Both the position numbers and the translations under genes were made by a program. A stretch of 64,000 nucleotides of DNA from Amphibalanus amphitrite (taxonomy: Eukaryota; Arthropoda; Thecostraca; Balanomorpha; Balanidae), in assembly GCF_019059575.1 (NCBI RefSeq), contig NW_024881984.1, forward strand, positions 186,001 to 250,000, read 5' to 3'. The notes beneath the pieces were generated by a model, which was not told the origin of the DNA, did not search any database, and saw only the letters and a program-made list of their open reading frames with translations. This document shows positions 11,302 to 25,122 of the stretch, one piece after another. Numbering within the stretch: the first letter of the stretch is position 1; each line of letters begins with the position of its first letter.

Positions 11302-12040
11302 GTGAGTCCATCATCCTGCCGTTGAGCTTTTTGTCGATAACTCTTCAATACGTCGTAATTGTTTAATAGGTATATATCTAGTTGCTCCCTCCACTCAGTG
11401 GTTAGATTTTCATCTGAAGGGGTTCTCTTCTTTCCTCAGGTTTTGTATCAGCTAATTTGTCAGTAAAATTAGAACTAGATCATTTGTTCCGATATGATTG
11501 GAAAAATCATATGCAAGCTTTTATATTTTCACCTTTGTATTCTTATAGACCACACATTATACAACTAAGTGGTCTAGGTAACCACGTGCTCTCATCTGAA
11601 AACTCGTGGTTAAGGTTATTTTCGGTGGTATGCTGAGAATTCGAGTGTCGGAGTAATGCGCCCATTAGGCCCAGTTAAACAACGCAATGGCTCCTCTGAT
11701 CTTCTGGTACCATTTATTTATTTAATACATTTGCGTTTTGGTCGCTGAGTGTCGCTCTCTGCTCACCCCCCAACAACGCCGGTAGTTAGAATAACATTTG
11801 CATTCATCATTTAGCCAACATTCTCATAGTTGATCTCTGAGTGGATAGATATGAACTCAAGCAAATGTTTCACATGTCTCAACATCTACAAAACCAGTTG
11901 TTCACCGCTGCCTGAACGCCTCGCATATATTCGAAGGCTGCAACATTCCTATTCGTTCAGACGCATCGTTCATTCGGATTTAAATTCAACAAATTTCCGT
12001 CCCTCGGCCTCGGTCCGTTTTCACTTCACTCCGCTGCTCT

Positions 12041-12115
12041 ATCTCTCTCCCTTTATCTCTCTCCCTCTCTCTCCTCTCTCTCTCTCTCCCTCTCTCTCTC
12101 CTCGCTCTCGCTCTC

Positions 12116-12179
<64 letters not shown>

Positions 12180-12192
12180 TGTCTCTCTCTCG
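12041..12192 (+). repeat. (CT)n microsatellite
   Basis: Imperfect CT-rich tract with CCC, CG and GT interruptions; pyrimidine-rich in the sense transcript. Confidence 0.95.
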
Positions 12193-14403
12193 CTCGCCCG
12201 CCTTCCCCATTTCTCTAATGGTAGTATCTACCAAATTCCACTCACTTTATCTTTGCTAAAAATTAGTGCTGCTGGTTCAAGGCATCACAACTCTCCACTT
12301 ACTTATCTAGACACTCAAGAGGAAGCCTTACTCGGCGGCCATTCAGACAAGCCTCGCCTTGGGCACCTGGGCTGTCCCCAAAGCCACCGGTCAGTCGTGT
12401 CAGGTAGTGCACCCGGCTCCTGCATGGTCGATGGATCGGGATGTTATAAATGTGCAAACCACTCTCCGGTGACGGGGGGGGGGGGGGCGTGACGGCTCAC
12501 TTGCTTTGTGTTGTCCGAGGCAGGATTTGTGTCTGGGATGTTTGGGGATATTGGGGGGGGGGGGGGCTGAGGGAGAGGATCTAAAGGAGAGTTCAGGGAG
12601 TTTGGCTTTGGGGTCCAAATGGAGAGTGTTGGAACAGTACGGCACTGCCGGGGACAACTGGTTGCACGGGTTTTGAACGGAGATGTTGGGGACGTTGGGG
12701 GTTATTTGGTACGCTAAGGGGTGATTGAGGACGATTGCCATCTACATGCCCTCTCCCTCTCCCGCCCCTCCTCTCGCTCCTCCCGGAGAGCTAACCATGC
12801 CTAATGTTTGGTTTGTTGATGCTCAAAGTTGGTAGTAATTGCCTAATTGGATGTTTGTTTTCACTTTGAATTGTTGAAACACTACGAATTTGGCCAGGCC
12901 ATAAAACATGTTTAATTGGTGTGCTGATGCTGAAAAGCTGCACAGCGTAAACAAATGATGTCAATTTGGCTGAGGTAGTAAATGCCAGCCAACATGCCTT
13001 TATAAGGTTAAGAGGGTTTTGAAATGTTAAAAGGTAGTTTTGTTGGGAACGTTTGCTGACTTTGCGAACACATTTAGAAGATAAATGTTACATATTTTCT
13101 TTTCATGTTGATAAAGGCAATCAGAGAGCACATGGCTTGTTAAATGAAAACTGTTAAAGAAGGCTGAATGCTTACGGAAGGGTTACAATTTGTAAATTAC
13201 CCCTATTGTGTGGTAATCAGAATAATTAGCTATGTTATCTCCGAATTCTAATTGGTCCCCCGCAGACGCGCGCACAGACCCAGTAATTCCAGTGTTGTCC
13301 ACAAAACTGGACCACCATCTAATTAATCTTATTTAATTAAATGGAGCACGCTTCACCGTATGCCTATGAATACAAAGCACTGACTCAACTCCAGCTGGTC
13401 CTGGTAGGGGTCCAGCCGGGCCGCCAATGTCGACATCGGTGATCGGTGCTGGCGACGCCCTCTGCTCGCCTTCTATAAGTCGTTAGTCACTGCGGTATGA
13501 CTCATTTTCTGCGTATTTCCTGTCTACTGGGTGCCTGCCTAAGGCCAGCTTTCTTGGACGCTTCCTTATAAGGAAGACCAGAAGTCGGCCCGCGACCAAG
13601 GAGCGAAACAATTTGTTGTGATTCACCAGCCTCCACTGATGCTGTTTTAATTATCTTTCTGATGGACGACTGCTGTTGGATGACCTCGGGCATTCCTACA
13701 TATTCAATCGATGTGTACACACTTCACGTTACTGTATGTAATGGGTATTTGTCAACTACCGGGCGAAGCTACCGATGCACTTTTCGTTGTCAACGACGCA
13801 TTGACAGTTTTGTTGCTGGCAAGCCAATAAAGTCACTTTTCCTTGTCCAAACAAGCTATGTGGCCTCACCACGACACACCCATCCTTGAAGGACTTTGTA
13901 AATAAACGGTATAGTTCACAGCAGAAATTTGTCGGGAATATACCCACACAAACCCACCGATAGCATTTGTAGAAACAATAGTGACCCTTAACATAGATCT
14001 GATCGAATTCTTTACGGCTGTTGATTTCCTCAAATGCCCATTTTTAATAGGTGACCGACTGCATTTTCCATGCAGTATGCAAGGTATTTTCCTATTGCGA
14101 TTTTTGCGATTCCCAGGTTTCAAACTAGACTCTTCCCAATCAGAGCCCTTAGATACATCGGAAAATATATACGCGATGAGGTGCGGTGCCCTATATGTAA
14201 CGTAACTATTTAACTATTGCTATCAAATCAAGTAGTTGGCTACTTCACAACAAATAGCATATGACCTTTTGTCACAGGACTATGTTATGTACGTGTTGGT
14301 GTTTTGCATTAATTAAATTCGTCATGAAAAGTTCACATTTATTACGACCATGATCATAATCCAAGTAATTGTATAAATGGTATCAATAAATACTGTTTTA
14401 CGT

Positions 14404-15593
14404 TTAACCCGCGCCCCGTTGGGCTCTGCTGAGCAACGCGCCCGGTTGGGGGGGGGGCCATTTTGGCCCCCCCCCCCCTAAGATCTCGAGAACCACGCAA
14501 CATAGCGACAAGCGGTAAACGGCGTTGGATAGCCCCAACGGGGAACTACCTTGTGACCCAATTTTATTGACCTAGGTCAAACCGATGACGTCACAGGTCA
14601 GGTCAAAGGTCCAATTTTCACCGTTTACAGGCACTTCAAGAAATGCGTTGTAAAATCGAGTAAAATGCATTTCATTGAAAATCATCGATGGGGAAATGTT
14701 CTTCAAACACATATTTTGCTATTTGAGGTCACTGATACCAGGTCAGGTCACAGAGGTCAGGTCACGGGGGGGTCACAATATGAAAGTGTCGTGTGATACA
14801 TGTTTTATGGTCCATTTTACATGACAAATGCGATTATATGGGTCAGGCAGCCTTTGGGGCCAACTTAGATCACGTTTTGGTCAAGGTCAGGTCAAGGTCA
14901 GGTCAAGGTCAGGTCAAATTAGGTCAAATTTCAAAGTTAATATTTTTGCATAAAATGGGTATCGAATCGATGCAGCTCGTCACGGGGAGTTCAATGGTGG
15001 TCTTTGTTTTGCCGTACGTGGTCTAGAATTGCTAAAAATTGAGTTCAAAAATTTGACGTCATCATTTTTGAACAGTTTTTTTCGCTATAACTTGGCCAAA
15101 AAACGAGATATCGATCTGAAATTTGGTATGTATATAGAAGAGCGCTGGGACTATCACATATATTCCGTTTTTTTTTCGAAAGTCGGAAAAATTTTGGATT
15201 TTTTCAAAGTTTTTCTAAAAAAATCAATTTTTTGAATTTTTTTTGGTCAAAAACCAAAAATTTTGTAAATCCGAGATAGCAGTTTTGTAGCGCCGCTTTT
15301 TGTCTACTAGACCATATAAAGAACTTTGAAATTGCTTGATAACTGTAGATTTGGTGAGCGTTTCAAGATTGCATGTTTTTTGCTCATTTTTGCTCGAACA
15401 TGACCTCAGTTTGACCTCAATAACTCCTGACCTAAGGTGACCTAAGACTTGAAATTTGGTGTGAAGGTGTCAAATTGATGCCCGGGAAGGTACTGAAAAT
15501 TTGGCGGCGCTGCGCGCCGCCGTTTTCTTGCTATTCAGGAAAAACCACAGGGGGGGCCAAAATGGCCCCCCCCCCCAACGGGGCGAGGGTTAA
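14404..15593 (+). mobile_element. TTAA element, copy A (piggyBac-like MITE, 1182 bp)
   Basis: The element is 14408-15589 between TTAA at 14404-14407 and 15590-15593. The ends are CCCGCGCCCCGTTGGG and, inverted, CCCTCGCCCCGTTGGG (15 of 16). TTAA duplication with CCC-starting ends is characteristic of piggyBac. Inside each end is a self-complementary G-run/C-run hairpin with core GGCCATTTTGGCC (about 14447-14468) or GGCCAAAATGGCC (about 15551-15574). The middle is AT-rich and carries many AGGTCA motifs. No transposase is present. Confidence 0.85.
14880..14935 (+). promoter_or_regulatory. Direct array of AGGTCA half-sites inside TTAA element A
   Basis: TCAAGGTCAGG recurs without gaps, giving seven AGGTCA hexamers in about 50 bases, three of them as TCAAGGTCA. 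AGGTCA is the nuclear-receptor half-site, and TCAAGGTCA is the extended monomer site used by FTZ-F1/SF-1 and ERR-type receptors. More copies lie at 14590-14610 and 14740-14765. Confidence 0.45.
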
Positions 15594-16844
15594 ATGTTAT
15601 CATGCACTGTACAGTGTAGGAGGCATTGAACTCAGCTTTAATGCCCCGAATGTTGATGTGCAGCGTATTTCCATCACAGACCGTCCCTTATGTAACACCA
15701 TTGTGGTCCCGTCCGGAAGCATTATATGCGCCGTAGAACGTCCCTACTCGCCTATGCCGGTCACCCCTGTCGTAGATAATCTCATTACATAATGCTGGAA
15801 TACTGGACATTTGTCGTCCAAGCGTCGCTGCTTGATAGAATGGAACGGCGCTTCATCAAATTGCACATATGCATGCATCCATGGAATGAAGTAACTTTTT
15901 GGTGTCATTAGTCAACAAACCAAAAGGGACTTTTGCTTTGTTTGATGCAAACATTAAGCGTTGGTAAATTCTACATTACTTTTTGTGCTCTAAGCCGGCC
16001 ATACCTTAGGAGCGCTATGCGTCGCATCAAAACGACATATATGGCCGCGGTGCTGTACTGGACGTGTAAGTAGGCATCCGATAGTGGTTTTTACCTGCTC
16101 TGAGTGCATATAACTGAGTGTGCCCTTGTCAGGAGGAAAACGGCGACGGTGTATCTGGAGTAGAGAGTGTGCAATAGGTCTTGACTCTTGAAAAGACCGT
16201 TACTTGCATGTAAAATTCGCTTACTGAGATGCTTGAAAACTGCCCCATTGATAGCCTAAACAGGCTTACTTGCTTTTGAAGTTCTCGGTGGTACTCGGGG
16301 AGGGTCATATTTCGCTTTTGGCGTAATGCATTTTGCTCGCACTTTTATGCACAATTGTACATACAAAAGAATTTGTACTAGATCTCGCATGCTGCTTGCC
16401 GCTGTCTATATGGGCTTCCATCCCAAACATGGTTACCGAATCAGTCCACACGGGCGTAGCCTCGTCGGCCGCTAAGCTAGACGTTTTAAGCAGTCAGTGC
16501 TCTGTGCTACTTGGGTGGTCCCTGTGTATCTTCTATCTCTATAACTGTGCCTTCCGGGTGGCTCCTATGATCACATGCAAATTGCGATTTAATGAAAAGG
16601 TTAAGGATTCCTATGCAAAAAATTGTCCAAAAATTTACCATTCAGTGAGTGCCACCAAACGAATGACTGTCTGTTCAAATTTGTTGATGGAAAGGCATGA
16701 GGATATGGCCCATAAACCTTGCATGGTTCTCCTTTGCTTCAATGCGGTAGTTAAGTATGTAGTTTGTCAAGTATGTCCATTTGTCAGGACAAATGGCTGT
16801 CAGAAGAGCATGATAGAGCAGTAGGCTGGCTGGTCCTGGCTCTC

Positions 16845-16850
<6 letters not shown>

Positions 16851-16938
<88 letters not shown>

Positions 16939-17048
16939 TTCCTTCCTTTCTTTCTTTCTTTCTTTCTTTCTTTCATTCATTCATTCATTCATTCATTCAT
17001 TCATTCATTCATTCATTCATTCTTTCTTTCTCTCCTTCTCTCTTTCTC
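16851..17048 (+). repeat. Compound (CT)n-(CTTT)n-(CATT)n microsatellite
   Basis: Three adjacent simple repeats: CT to about 16934, CTTC/CTTT to 16971, and ATTC/CATT to about 17021, then a CT-rich tail. Confidence 0.95.
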
Positions 17049-20000
17049 ATTAACTCGCCCACCCTCTCATCACGATATCATGGACATATGTCTATGACAC
17101 TCTTCACTGCCCCTGTGGAAAATGAACAGCGATACGCGCTCTACAACATACATTTTGGAGCATTATCCCATTATCTGGATGCTCGCGTGCACTGCTATTG
17201 TCTGTACTTTTGTCGGTGTCGTTTTCTGTCGGGGCAATTACACACATGAAATAAGCCAATCGTCTGAATCTAACTGATGCGCCGTTCGATCGGCCCAAGT
17301 TTCGTGCCGCCAGCTAACGGAACGGTCGCCTGCGATCCAGTCACTGCGACTGATACCGACAGCTCGCGGTAGAGCTTGGTGACGTGTGATTTGACGGACG
17401 AACACCTCAAGAAGATGGAGGTGACAAGGCGAGAATGTCGCGCGCTTGCTGATGCATGTGTTTACGAATGACTTGCGACGTGGCGAGTCTATGGTGTCTA
17501 GATAATTGAACATAGAAGCACTGGGTGTGTACATATATTGTATAGCATGGGTAGAAAACACTACGCATGGAAAGCTCAGACACGGACTGAACTGGGCGGA
17601 GTCGCGCTCTAAAGCGGCTCTCCGTGCGTGCAATCACGCGTCAGAGGTGCGTGAATCAATCGGACGCGCCGCCCGTCCGGCGGCCGTTTGATTTACGAAC
17701 GTCTCCATCATCTATCACGGCCGGCATCACTCGCTGTCAGACCGGGTGTTTGTCGCTCTGTCAGACGATTTGTCTCCACCGCGCCGAGTGAGAAGGGCTG
17801 ACGTGTGCCGAGTGGACGGGCTCGACCCTGAATCACAGCGGCCTGTGCGCAGCAGGATCCAGCCATTTAGCACGCGCGGCGCCGATTGGATGCGGCTAGC
17901 GCCAGCCGCCCACGTATCTCTGATTCAGACGCTGCGCGGCGCACAACAGCGAGGCTTTGGTGACCTGTTCGCTCACTTTTATAACTGGGGTGACCTGCTT
18001 CCATATATGTTCATATTCTCACAACGCACTTGATGTGGAATGGAAAATATGACGCATTAACATTGATCATCGCTTGCCGCATGCACGGTAGCATATGTAA
18101 GCTGGGCCACCGTCGTTTAATAACAACAGATAACCCAGTATCTTTGATCGTGAGTGTCCGTTTATTGATGTAAGAGCTATGTCAGCGATGGTCATTGCGG
18201 TTCAATCAGTGCGCGGCACGTCTGGATACCCGCAGTTGGTGTCAGTCTGACACCGACTTCCAGACACGTTCCTCAGACACCAGTATGGGGTGTAACTCTG
18301 GCAGCGTGACGGCGTCGAACATTCATTGAAGCGTGCTGATCGATTGTCGAATATGTGTCGTTTCGTTACTCGTTACTGATGTGAGGTGGATCAGAGCAGG
18401 AATTTAATGCTCGTGACAACTTTGTTATAGACAACAGTAAGTATATGCAGATCTCAGAATGGCCTTTGTCTGCCACTAAGAACGTTCTACCCCAGACAAC
18501 TTCCTATGCATAATCTTAATTAAAGGTGCACTCAAGAGCTAATCAAAACATTTTTTAAAGCTATCTCATTAGCATTTCATATTCTCCCTTGACGTCTTAT
18601 CTTGGGAAGTACCCTGGCCACATATAACAGAAGCGGAAACGCCCACTGACTCTGCATCCCATATGTAGAGCCCAAATGACCGGCGGTTGCAGACTTATTT
18701 GCATTGATAAATAAGAGCCAGTCGATAAAGCCGCCATGGCTACTGAGTGCCGCGGGCGTGGGCGTCCCAACTACAAAGACGACGCGGCACCGGGTGTTTC
18801 ATTTCTCTCTCGAACGCCAGCCGACGCCCATCGTCAGCCCCTTCCCTCGCTGAGGCCGGCCGCTGCCGCAACGCCGGTTGCAGTGGAGGCTTACCCACCG
18901 CCGCGCCAAGACTCCTTGCGTCCTCTTACGAAGGGAGTTCGACTATCCCTGTGTAATGTGTATACCCCTCGTTCCTATGTCGGTATTGGAGGAATTTGTT
19001 TATTTTAGTGTGCTTGTTTATTTAGTCTGCAACATGGTGCTCCCGTAACCATCACCCTAACCTGCCCTTTTCCTCGCCTGGCTAGTCTATAGCTCTATGC
19101 AGTCCCAGCCTTCGTTTCTCCAGTCCCTATATCCTCCAGAGGGGCGCTCTGTCCTGTCCAGCACCCATGTCCGCCATGTGACGACGCAGTATTTCTCCAG
19201 CTCTGCTGCGCCAGTGTTTACCCAACGCACGGTCTGTTTGCCATAATGAATGGTGTCCAGATAGCTCTGCTCTCACGCGCTGCGCGCACCCCCCGGAACT
19301 GACACGAGCTCGACGGCTGTTTCGACTTGGTGATACTGCGCCTGGAACGGCTGTCCTTCCTCCCCTCCCTCTCCCCCCGCCCCCCTCTCTGCGTCTGTGG
19401 AGTACTGATTAGCTGCAGAGCTCTGTCAGCGGAGAAGTTACAGTCTGGTATGCGCATGTCGCCGCCTGGACGGCTGGTGTGGGCTGCAGACCCAAAGCGG
19501 CACGGACTGGCGGTCGGGGGTGGTTTTAGTCGGCTGATGGGCGTGCGTTTGTTTAGTCTGCTTGTGCGTTAGGTTTCCTATGTGGTGGGTGTTTAACGAG
19601 GTCGTCGCCCCATGTAATTACCGTCTCATATCTGTAACTAATCCAACATGGCGGTATGATGCTCTTTTCTTTTCAGCTGTTGTTGTTATGCATTTCCCAT
19701 TGAAACCCTCTAATAAATTTCCACTGGTTTGTCACCTTCACAGATCGTAGTTATTATTATACATATGCAACCAGTTTCCAAGGAAAGGGTAGAATGAAGA
19801 CCGTGATTGACCTTTCCATGATCTGACAGCTCAATCAGCCTGGGCTGACGTATGTGGTCTGTCTCTGGTAGCGGGCTCCTATGTTCCGTTTGATTACTAG
19901 CCATGTCATTCCCGAGATGGTTCGGCTGTTTGACCATGTTTGGTATTTTCGATAAGGCGGCGGTGTTAGCCGTGCTGCCTGGAGACAGACGGCCGACCAG

Positions 20001-21499
20001 CGCCTCTTCCCTGCCCCTTCCCCCGATCCCAGTCCACCGCCCACGCATCATTTTGGTGCTCCGGGCCCACAGTGTTACTTTGGGAAAACATTGATGCGAT
20101 ATCCAATCCATTCCGGAGGAAAATAACGGTTGTGTTACGGATGACGATCAATTCGACTCTGTTTTCATTTTCTCATTTTTTTTTTGTTTGAAATTTTAAC
20201 TGATACAACAAGCAATAGGGAAATTGACTGACTTTTTTATTTAGGTAGGCTGCTTATTTATGCATCTTCAATTGTTTAGGAGCATGGACAAACCATCATA
20301 GTGGAAGGCCTTCTTCCTTTCATCAAAACCGCATCCTTTATATTATATTTATAAATCGTCTGTCAAAACTTCATGCTCCCACGGTCCTGCACCACTGCGT
20401 CGTCTCGGCATCGTGCAGTGAACAGACAGTGATCCTGCATATATGCATGCAGAGTGCTGGTAACTATGTCTCTGTGCCAAAATGCACGGCGACGTGGAGC
20501 GGACGAAGCAGCGACAGCACAGCCGTGATTTGTAGTTCCTGCTTGGTTCTTGGTTCTGTTGTGCTTAGACCTGTGGTCTCTGAACGGTCGCTAGGTGTGT
20601 TCCTCCACCAGAAACCATTTTAAAAGTACCATGCCACATACAATTAGGGCTTTTGAGACAGGTTCGGCTATGACGGCTATACAGCTATGATAGGACGACA
20701 TTTACTCACATACAGATACATTAACTACAACTTAAAGTGATCACAGCAATATCGCAACTAACAACTTATAATGTAACTGTTGCTGGGAGACAGAATGCAA
20801 TTTCATCGTTAAATAGTTGCGCACGAGCACATAGCGACGTTCTGAAAGGTTCTGAATGTGGCAAAAGGTAAATCATCGTCATTGAATCGGTGAACATTGA
20901 CTCGTCGTTGCCTGCAATGCACAGATGGCCTTATATAAAAACAGCGATATAGTTGGCCATTTGGTCAACCATCATGACGCAAAGGGAGCGCCAATTTCAG
21001 CTGTGTCTTGAGTCACATGAATCACTTACGAACTGTAACATTAAGCAAGTTATTAATGTTTAGATATGTATCTGCTCGTCGTAAATCCTTTGGGAACATA
21101 CAAGTCCACTAGTGCTTTTTATGAATCAAAACGTTGCACTGGACATAATGTCATGAAACAGGTGCAGCCTGCTACAAAACACGTCCGTGATGATCTGTTG
21201 TAAATCATCTGATCGAACATATCAGTAAACAGATTGACAGGATGATGTGGGCAGTCGCGAGCCTTCCCGTGTGCCTGCACCAACACCGCACCATGCGTCA
21301 CACACCTCTGTGTACCGGGGTACGAGACGGGCGGCGACTTTTTATGGTGCTCGTGCTCATGAACCGGTCTGGCAGCCGACAACGTGCGTCACGGGGCGTT
21401 GCATCATTTCTGTGAGAACATGGAAAGTTGCTGTTTTGAGCGCACGGTTCGCCTAGAATCTGGCACGCGGAGAGGGAATACTCGTGGCGCCCATATGCT

Positions 21500-22471
21500 C
21501 GATCTGTGGCTGGTTCTGAGGACCGGGATTGTCGGGAAGTCGCCTCCCGTTGTCGGAGAGCGGTGGTTTCGAGGACCCGCACCTGGCGGTGGCCCCGATC
21601 GCCGGGGGCCTCGTTCGCGGAGCCCAGTTGGCACGCTCGTCGGCGCCGCGGGCCGTCCCGTGGCGGTGCCAAATCGGCGCCGCGCGGCGACGAACCGTCG
21701 GCGCCGGCATCGGCGTGGCGCCGCCGCGTCATCGGGCCGGCGCGGTCGTCAGCCGACCACCGGCTCCGTGATTCACGCGTCCTCAGCGCCGGCCGAGGCC
21801 GTCACTCAGGTACTCCACCCAAAAACAGCCGGCGGCCGGCCGGTCGGGCGGCGTCCAGCGGCTGCCGAGAGGCGCGTCAGTCGCGGGTGCGCGCGTGCGA
21901 GCTGAACAGCGCCGGTCGTGTTGGCAGTCGCACGCACTCTGTGTCCCCGCTCAGCACCGCCAGTCATCAACGCCTCCAAGATTAGCGGCCGCCAACTGCG
22001 TCGATCCGTCGCCGGCGCCGCGGGTCTCCTCTCTCTGCGCTGACTCGGTCGGTCGGTTGGCCGACCGCTGCGCCTTGCCAGCGCCCACAGCGTGGCTGGC
22101 TCGCGCCACCGAGGGCGCCCGGGCCGCCGCCGGCGCCGGCAGTCAGTCGCCGTCCCGCCGCGCCGCTCGGTGCCGCCGCCCGCCGCGTGTGCGCCGCTCC
22201 AGCCGCACTGCGCGTGGACGAGACTGGGTCAGGAGCTGCAGGGAGCACGCCGGATCCGCCCTCTCTAGCGGTCCCCGGGGTGCGAGGAAACGCCCAGTGG
22301 TCAGTCGTCAGTGAGTCGCCGTGACGGGCGGACGTGGTGAGCGAGTGTGATAGAAAAGTGACTGCTACCGAGAGTTTGAAACTTCAACAAACAACTCGCG
22401 TTGGACTGAGGTGTCGCAGCGAAGCTGCCGTAGCTTGTGTCTGAGACTGAGGTGATCCAAACTCAGCCAAA
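21500..22471 (+). promoter_or_regulatory. Large GC-rich island and 5' UTR of an alternative first exon
   Basis: Nearly 1 kb of CpG-dense sequence ends at the ATG at 22472. Two copies of the arthropod initiator TCAGT occur at 22301 and 22308, about 165 bases upstream of the ATG, and are plausible transcription start sites. No clear TATA box is present. The long open frames on both strands here come from base composition and show no recognisable domain. Confidence 0.5.
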
Positions 22472-22531
22472 ATGCCGGAGATTGTTGAGATCATGGAGCC
22501 GCGCAATAACGCCATCCAGCTGCGACTCAAG
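22472..22531 (+). CDS. SARM1: Candidate alternative first coding exon (20 codons)
   Basis: ATG in the context CCAAAATGCC opens MPEIVEIMEPRNNAIQLRLK, followed by the donor AAG|GTGAGG. The exon is exactly 60 nt and leaves in phase 0, as required to join 38258. The peptide looks protein-like (acidic then amphipathic) and unlike a chance GC-rich translation. The exon sits at the 3' edge of the largest GC island in the window, as a promoter-proximal exon should. It is assigned to the SARM1 gene because no other gene is visible downstream on this strand before 38258. It could belong to an unseen gene. Confidence 0.5.
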
Positions 22532-23944
22532 GTGAGGCGGGAGATGTGGCGTGAGGCCGCACGGTGAGGTCGTCCGCTCCGCACTGCACCGGTTCGCCGG
22601 CTAATCCTAATGACGGGCGATAGAAATGAATGACCGCCAGACACGGAAGGGCGCGAGCTGCAGCGGCCACGCTGTTTGGCCAAACAACGGGGCCCGTTCA
22701 GAGTTTTCAGCTTGTTGCTATATTTGTAAAGTTTTCTGGTCATTCGTGCAGTTTTCTTTGTCAAGTTTTATAGTTGCTCCCACGCCTGCTTAAACAGGTT
22801 TGCTATTTGATTGCATTTTGACATGGTTACTTTGTTTGGGAAGGTGAACTCTCTGACCATATTTTGCTGTATTTACAGACCACCGAACCACGGAACCAAA
22901 CACTGGGTACCGTTTCCTGGCCACAAAGCGTACATCGATCCTCTTTGCCAAACATGTCTGATTTCCTAGTCTTGTTCAAACATTTCCCTGAGCCGCCGCG
23001 ACCATTGCTGGAGGCGGCATAACATAGCTGGACCATTGTTAGAGATTGCGTGATTGGGTCTCTCACGAGAGAGCTCTCCTGCTGCCACGGTAGTTGGTTG
23101 GTATGAGATGCACGCCTGATGCCACCCTCAGTTGCAATGGTCCTTGTATTAGACCGGCCGGTCTCTCACTCCAGCCGGGAGTCGGACTCGGACCTCACGT
23201 GACACTTCACTCCCGTTCGACCGGTCGCTCCCATGAAGGGCGCGCGACCCTGAACCAACGTGAGGGCACCGCCCTGCCCGCCCAGCCCGATTCGTCCGGT
23301 CCTTTCCTGCTCGATCCTGACTAGGCTCGTTCACACACGCATAGCTTTGGTTCCGAATCGGACCAATGACAGGCCGTTCGACGCTGCTCCTCCTTCGCTT
23401 GTCGCTCGGACGGCAATTTTAACGACCGATGTGAGAGCCGATATCATGATCTGACCCATCTAACACTGAAAGTCTAGCGCAATATTTTCTTGCACACCGA
23501 AAGCGATGTTCAACGGTGGGCCGTTCTCCCTATATCACTCCCTACGTCAGCCATACATCTCACGTGCTGTTTCCTTCCCATTCAACGCCCATCTCTTGCA
23601 GGCCTCTGACGGCTACGTGCTGCAACTCAGCTATAGCTTGGTCGGGTCATGATCGCAGATCATGTGCTATGTATAGCCACACCAAAGTCTCCCTGTCACA
23701 GCCTGGGCTCTAGAGTGATTTGTGTCCCGCCATAACCGCCCATCGCGTCCACATCGGTCTCAGCCTCATCAGGGGACATTTAGCACCGGTTCGGCGTCTT
23801 GTACCGCAATGAACATCACCATGTCTGTCGCCTCGCCTTTCTCGGTGACGAAACGAACAGGTGGACCTCAGCGTTGGCATCTACCGACGTACTTTCCCAG
23901 GCAAAACGGACAAACGAAGGAATGGGCGCATTGGTTTGTTCCTA

Positions 23945-24300
23945 AAGACGGAGAAACGGACGGACAGATGGATGGAAAACCCACGGACGGACGCACTGAT
24001 AGACGGACGGACGAATGGATTGACGGCAGGGCGCCCGAAAAGACGGACGGACGGGATGGACGGATAGATGAACGGATGGACGGACAGATGGACATGTAGA
24101 TATTCATGGAGGAGGAACGGTGCGTGGACTTGCAGTTCAGTGACCGGCGAGAAAAAGATGAATCAACAGTCGGGCCGACAGATTCAACCGACGAACGGGC
24201 CTGGGATGGACGAACCGACGCATGGACGGACTGACAGAAGGGCCGCGGACAGAGCCAGGGACGCCGTGATTCAGGACGGACGGACGGACGGCGGTGTGCG
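23945..24300 (+). repeat. Degenerate GACGGACG/GATGGATG minisatellite
   Basis: Units of GACGGACG, GATGGATG and GACAGATG recur irregularly, with densest runs at 23945-24100 and 24200-24300. The open frames that cross it are low-complexity artefacts. Confidence 0.8.
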
Positions 24301-25122
24301 GGCGGGACGGTGATTTTTCTCTCGTCTGGGGGTCGTCGTGGCTTTGTTTGCGCACCGGACTGCAGCCAGGTGGGCGGATGACCTCGGCCCAGGCCCGGCG
24401 GCGGTGTGGCGGCGTCCGGCCTTTGTTCGGGGTTTATCTGAGGGACGCATCTGTGACATTAATGGGGCAGTGTGGCGGCACAGTGCGACGGATCTCATGG
24501 CGTGGGGAATCGGCAGCACTGCAAAACATGAGTCTTGGGGCGTGGCGACCGGCAACTTTGGGTTCCAGCCCGCTTGTGGCTATGTTGCGTCAAGCATGTC
24601 CTTTGGGGCCCAATGAATACAGTTCAGCATGCAACCTGAAGTATTCCACTGCTAGTTGTATCAAGGTCTTCATCTCACATCTGAAAATTTTGCATCAATA
24701 CGGCCGCATGTGTCGTTCATTTTAAAATCATATTTTCTATATCTAATTCTTTAGTTAATGCACTTGTTAGCATTGTCGCGTCGACTGTCGGTCAGAATAT
24801 GCATTTGGACAAAGCATGCATGACAGCGCTGCTTTAAAAACATTTGCAGCTTCTGCTATCCCAATGTTGCAGTCGCGCCACATCCAAACTGCACAATGTT
24901 AGCAAGTGGGGTTGACCGTTTTACGACACTTTGATCGATTTATGCGACTGGAGAATGAGTACCTATATTGTTTCCCTGTTCTGACACCGAAAAAGGGTTG
25001 ACCTTTTGCACATACTCCATGCTGGTATGCGGCACTGCGGTTAACGCCGCCGCGTCCTTCGAAGGTCGTGGCTAGTGGCCCGTTGTGTCGGTTACATGTT
25101 ATGCATGCCTGCTTGTAGCAGA

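Noticed and set aside
18736..19008. 90-codon frame with a good Kozak context (GCCGCCATGG)
   Set aside because: No domain, no in-phase donor, and composition follows local GC content.
23860..24313. Arg/Asp-rich frames on both strands
   Set aside because: Translations of the GACGGACG minisatellite.
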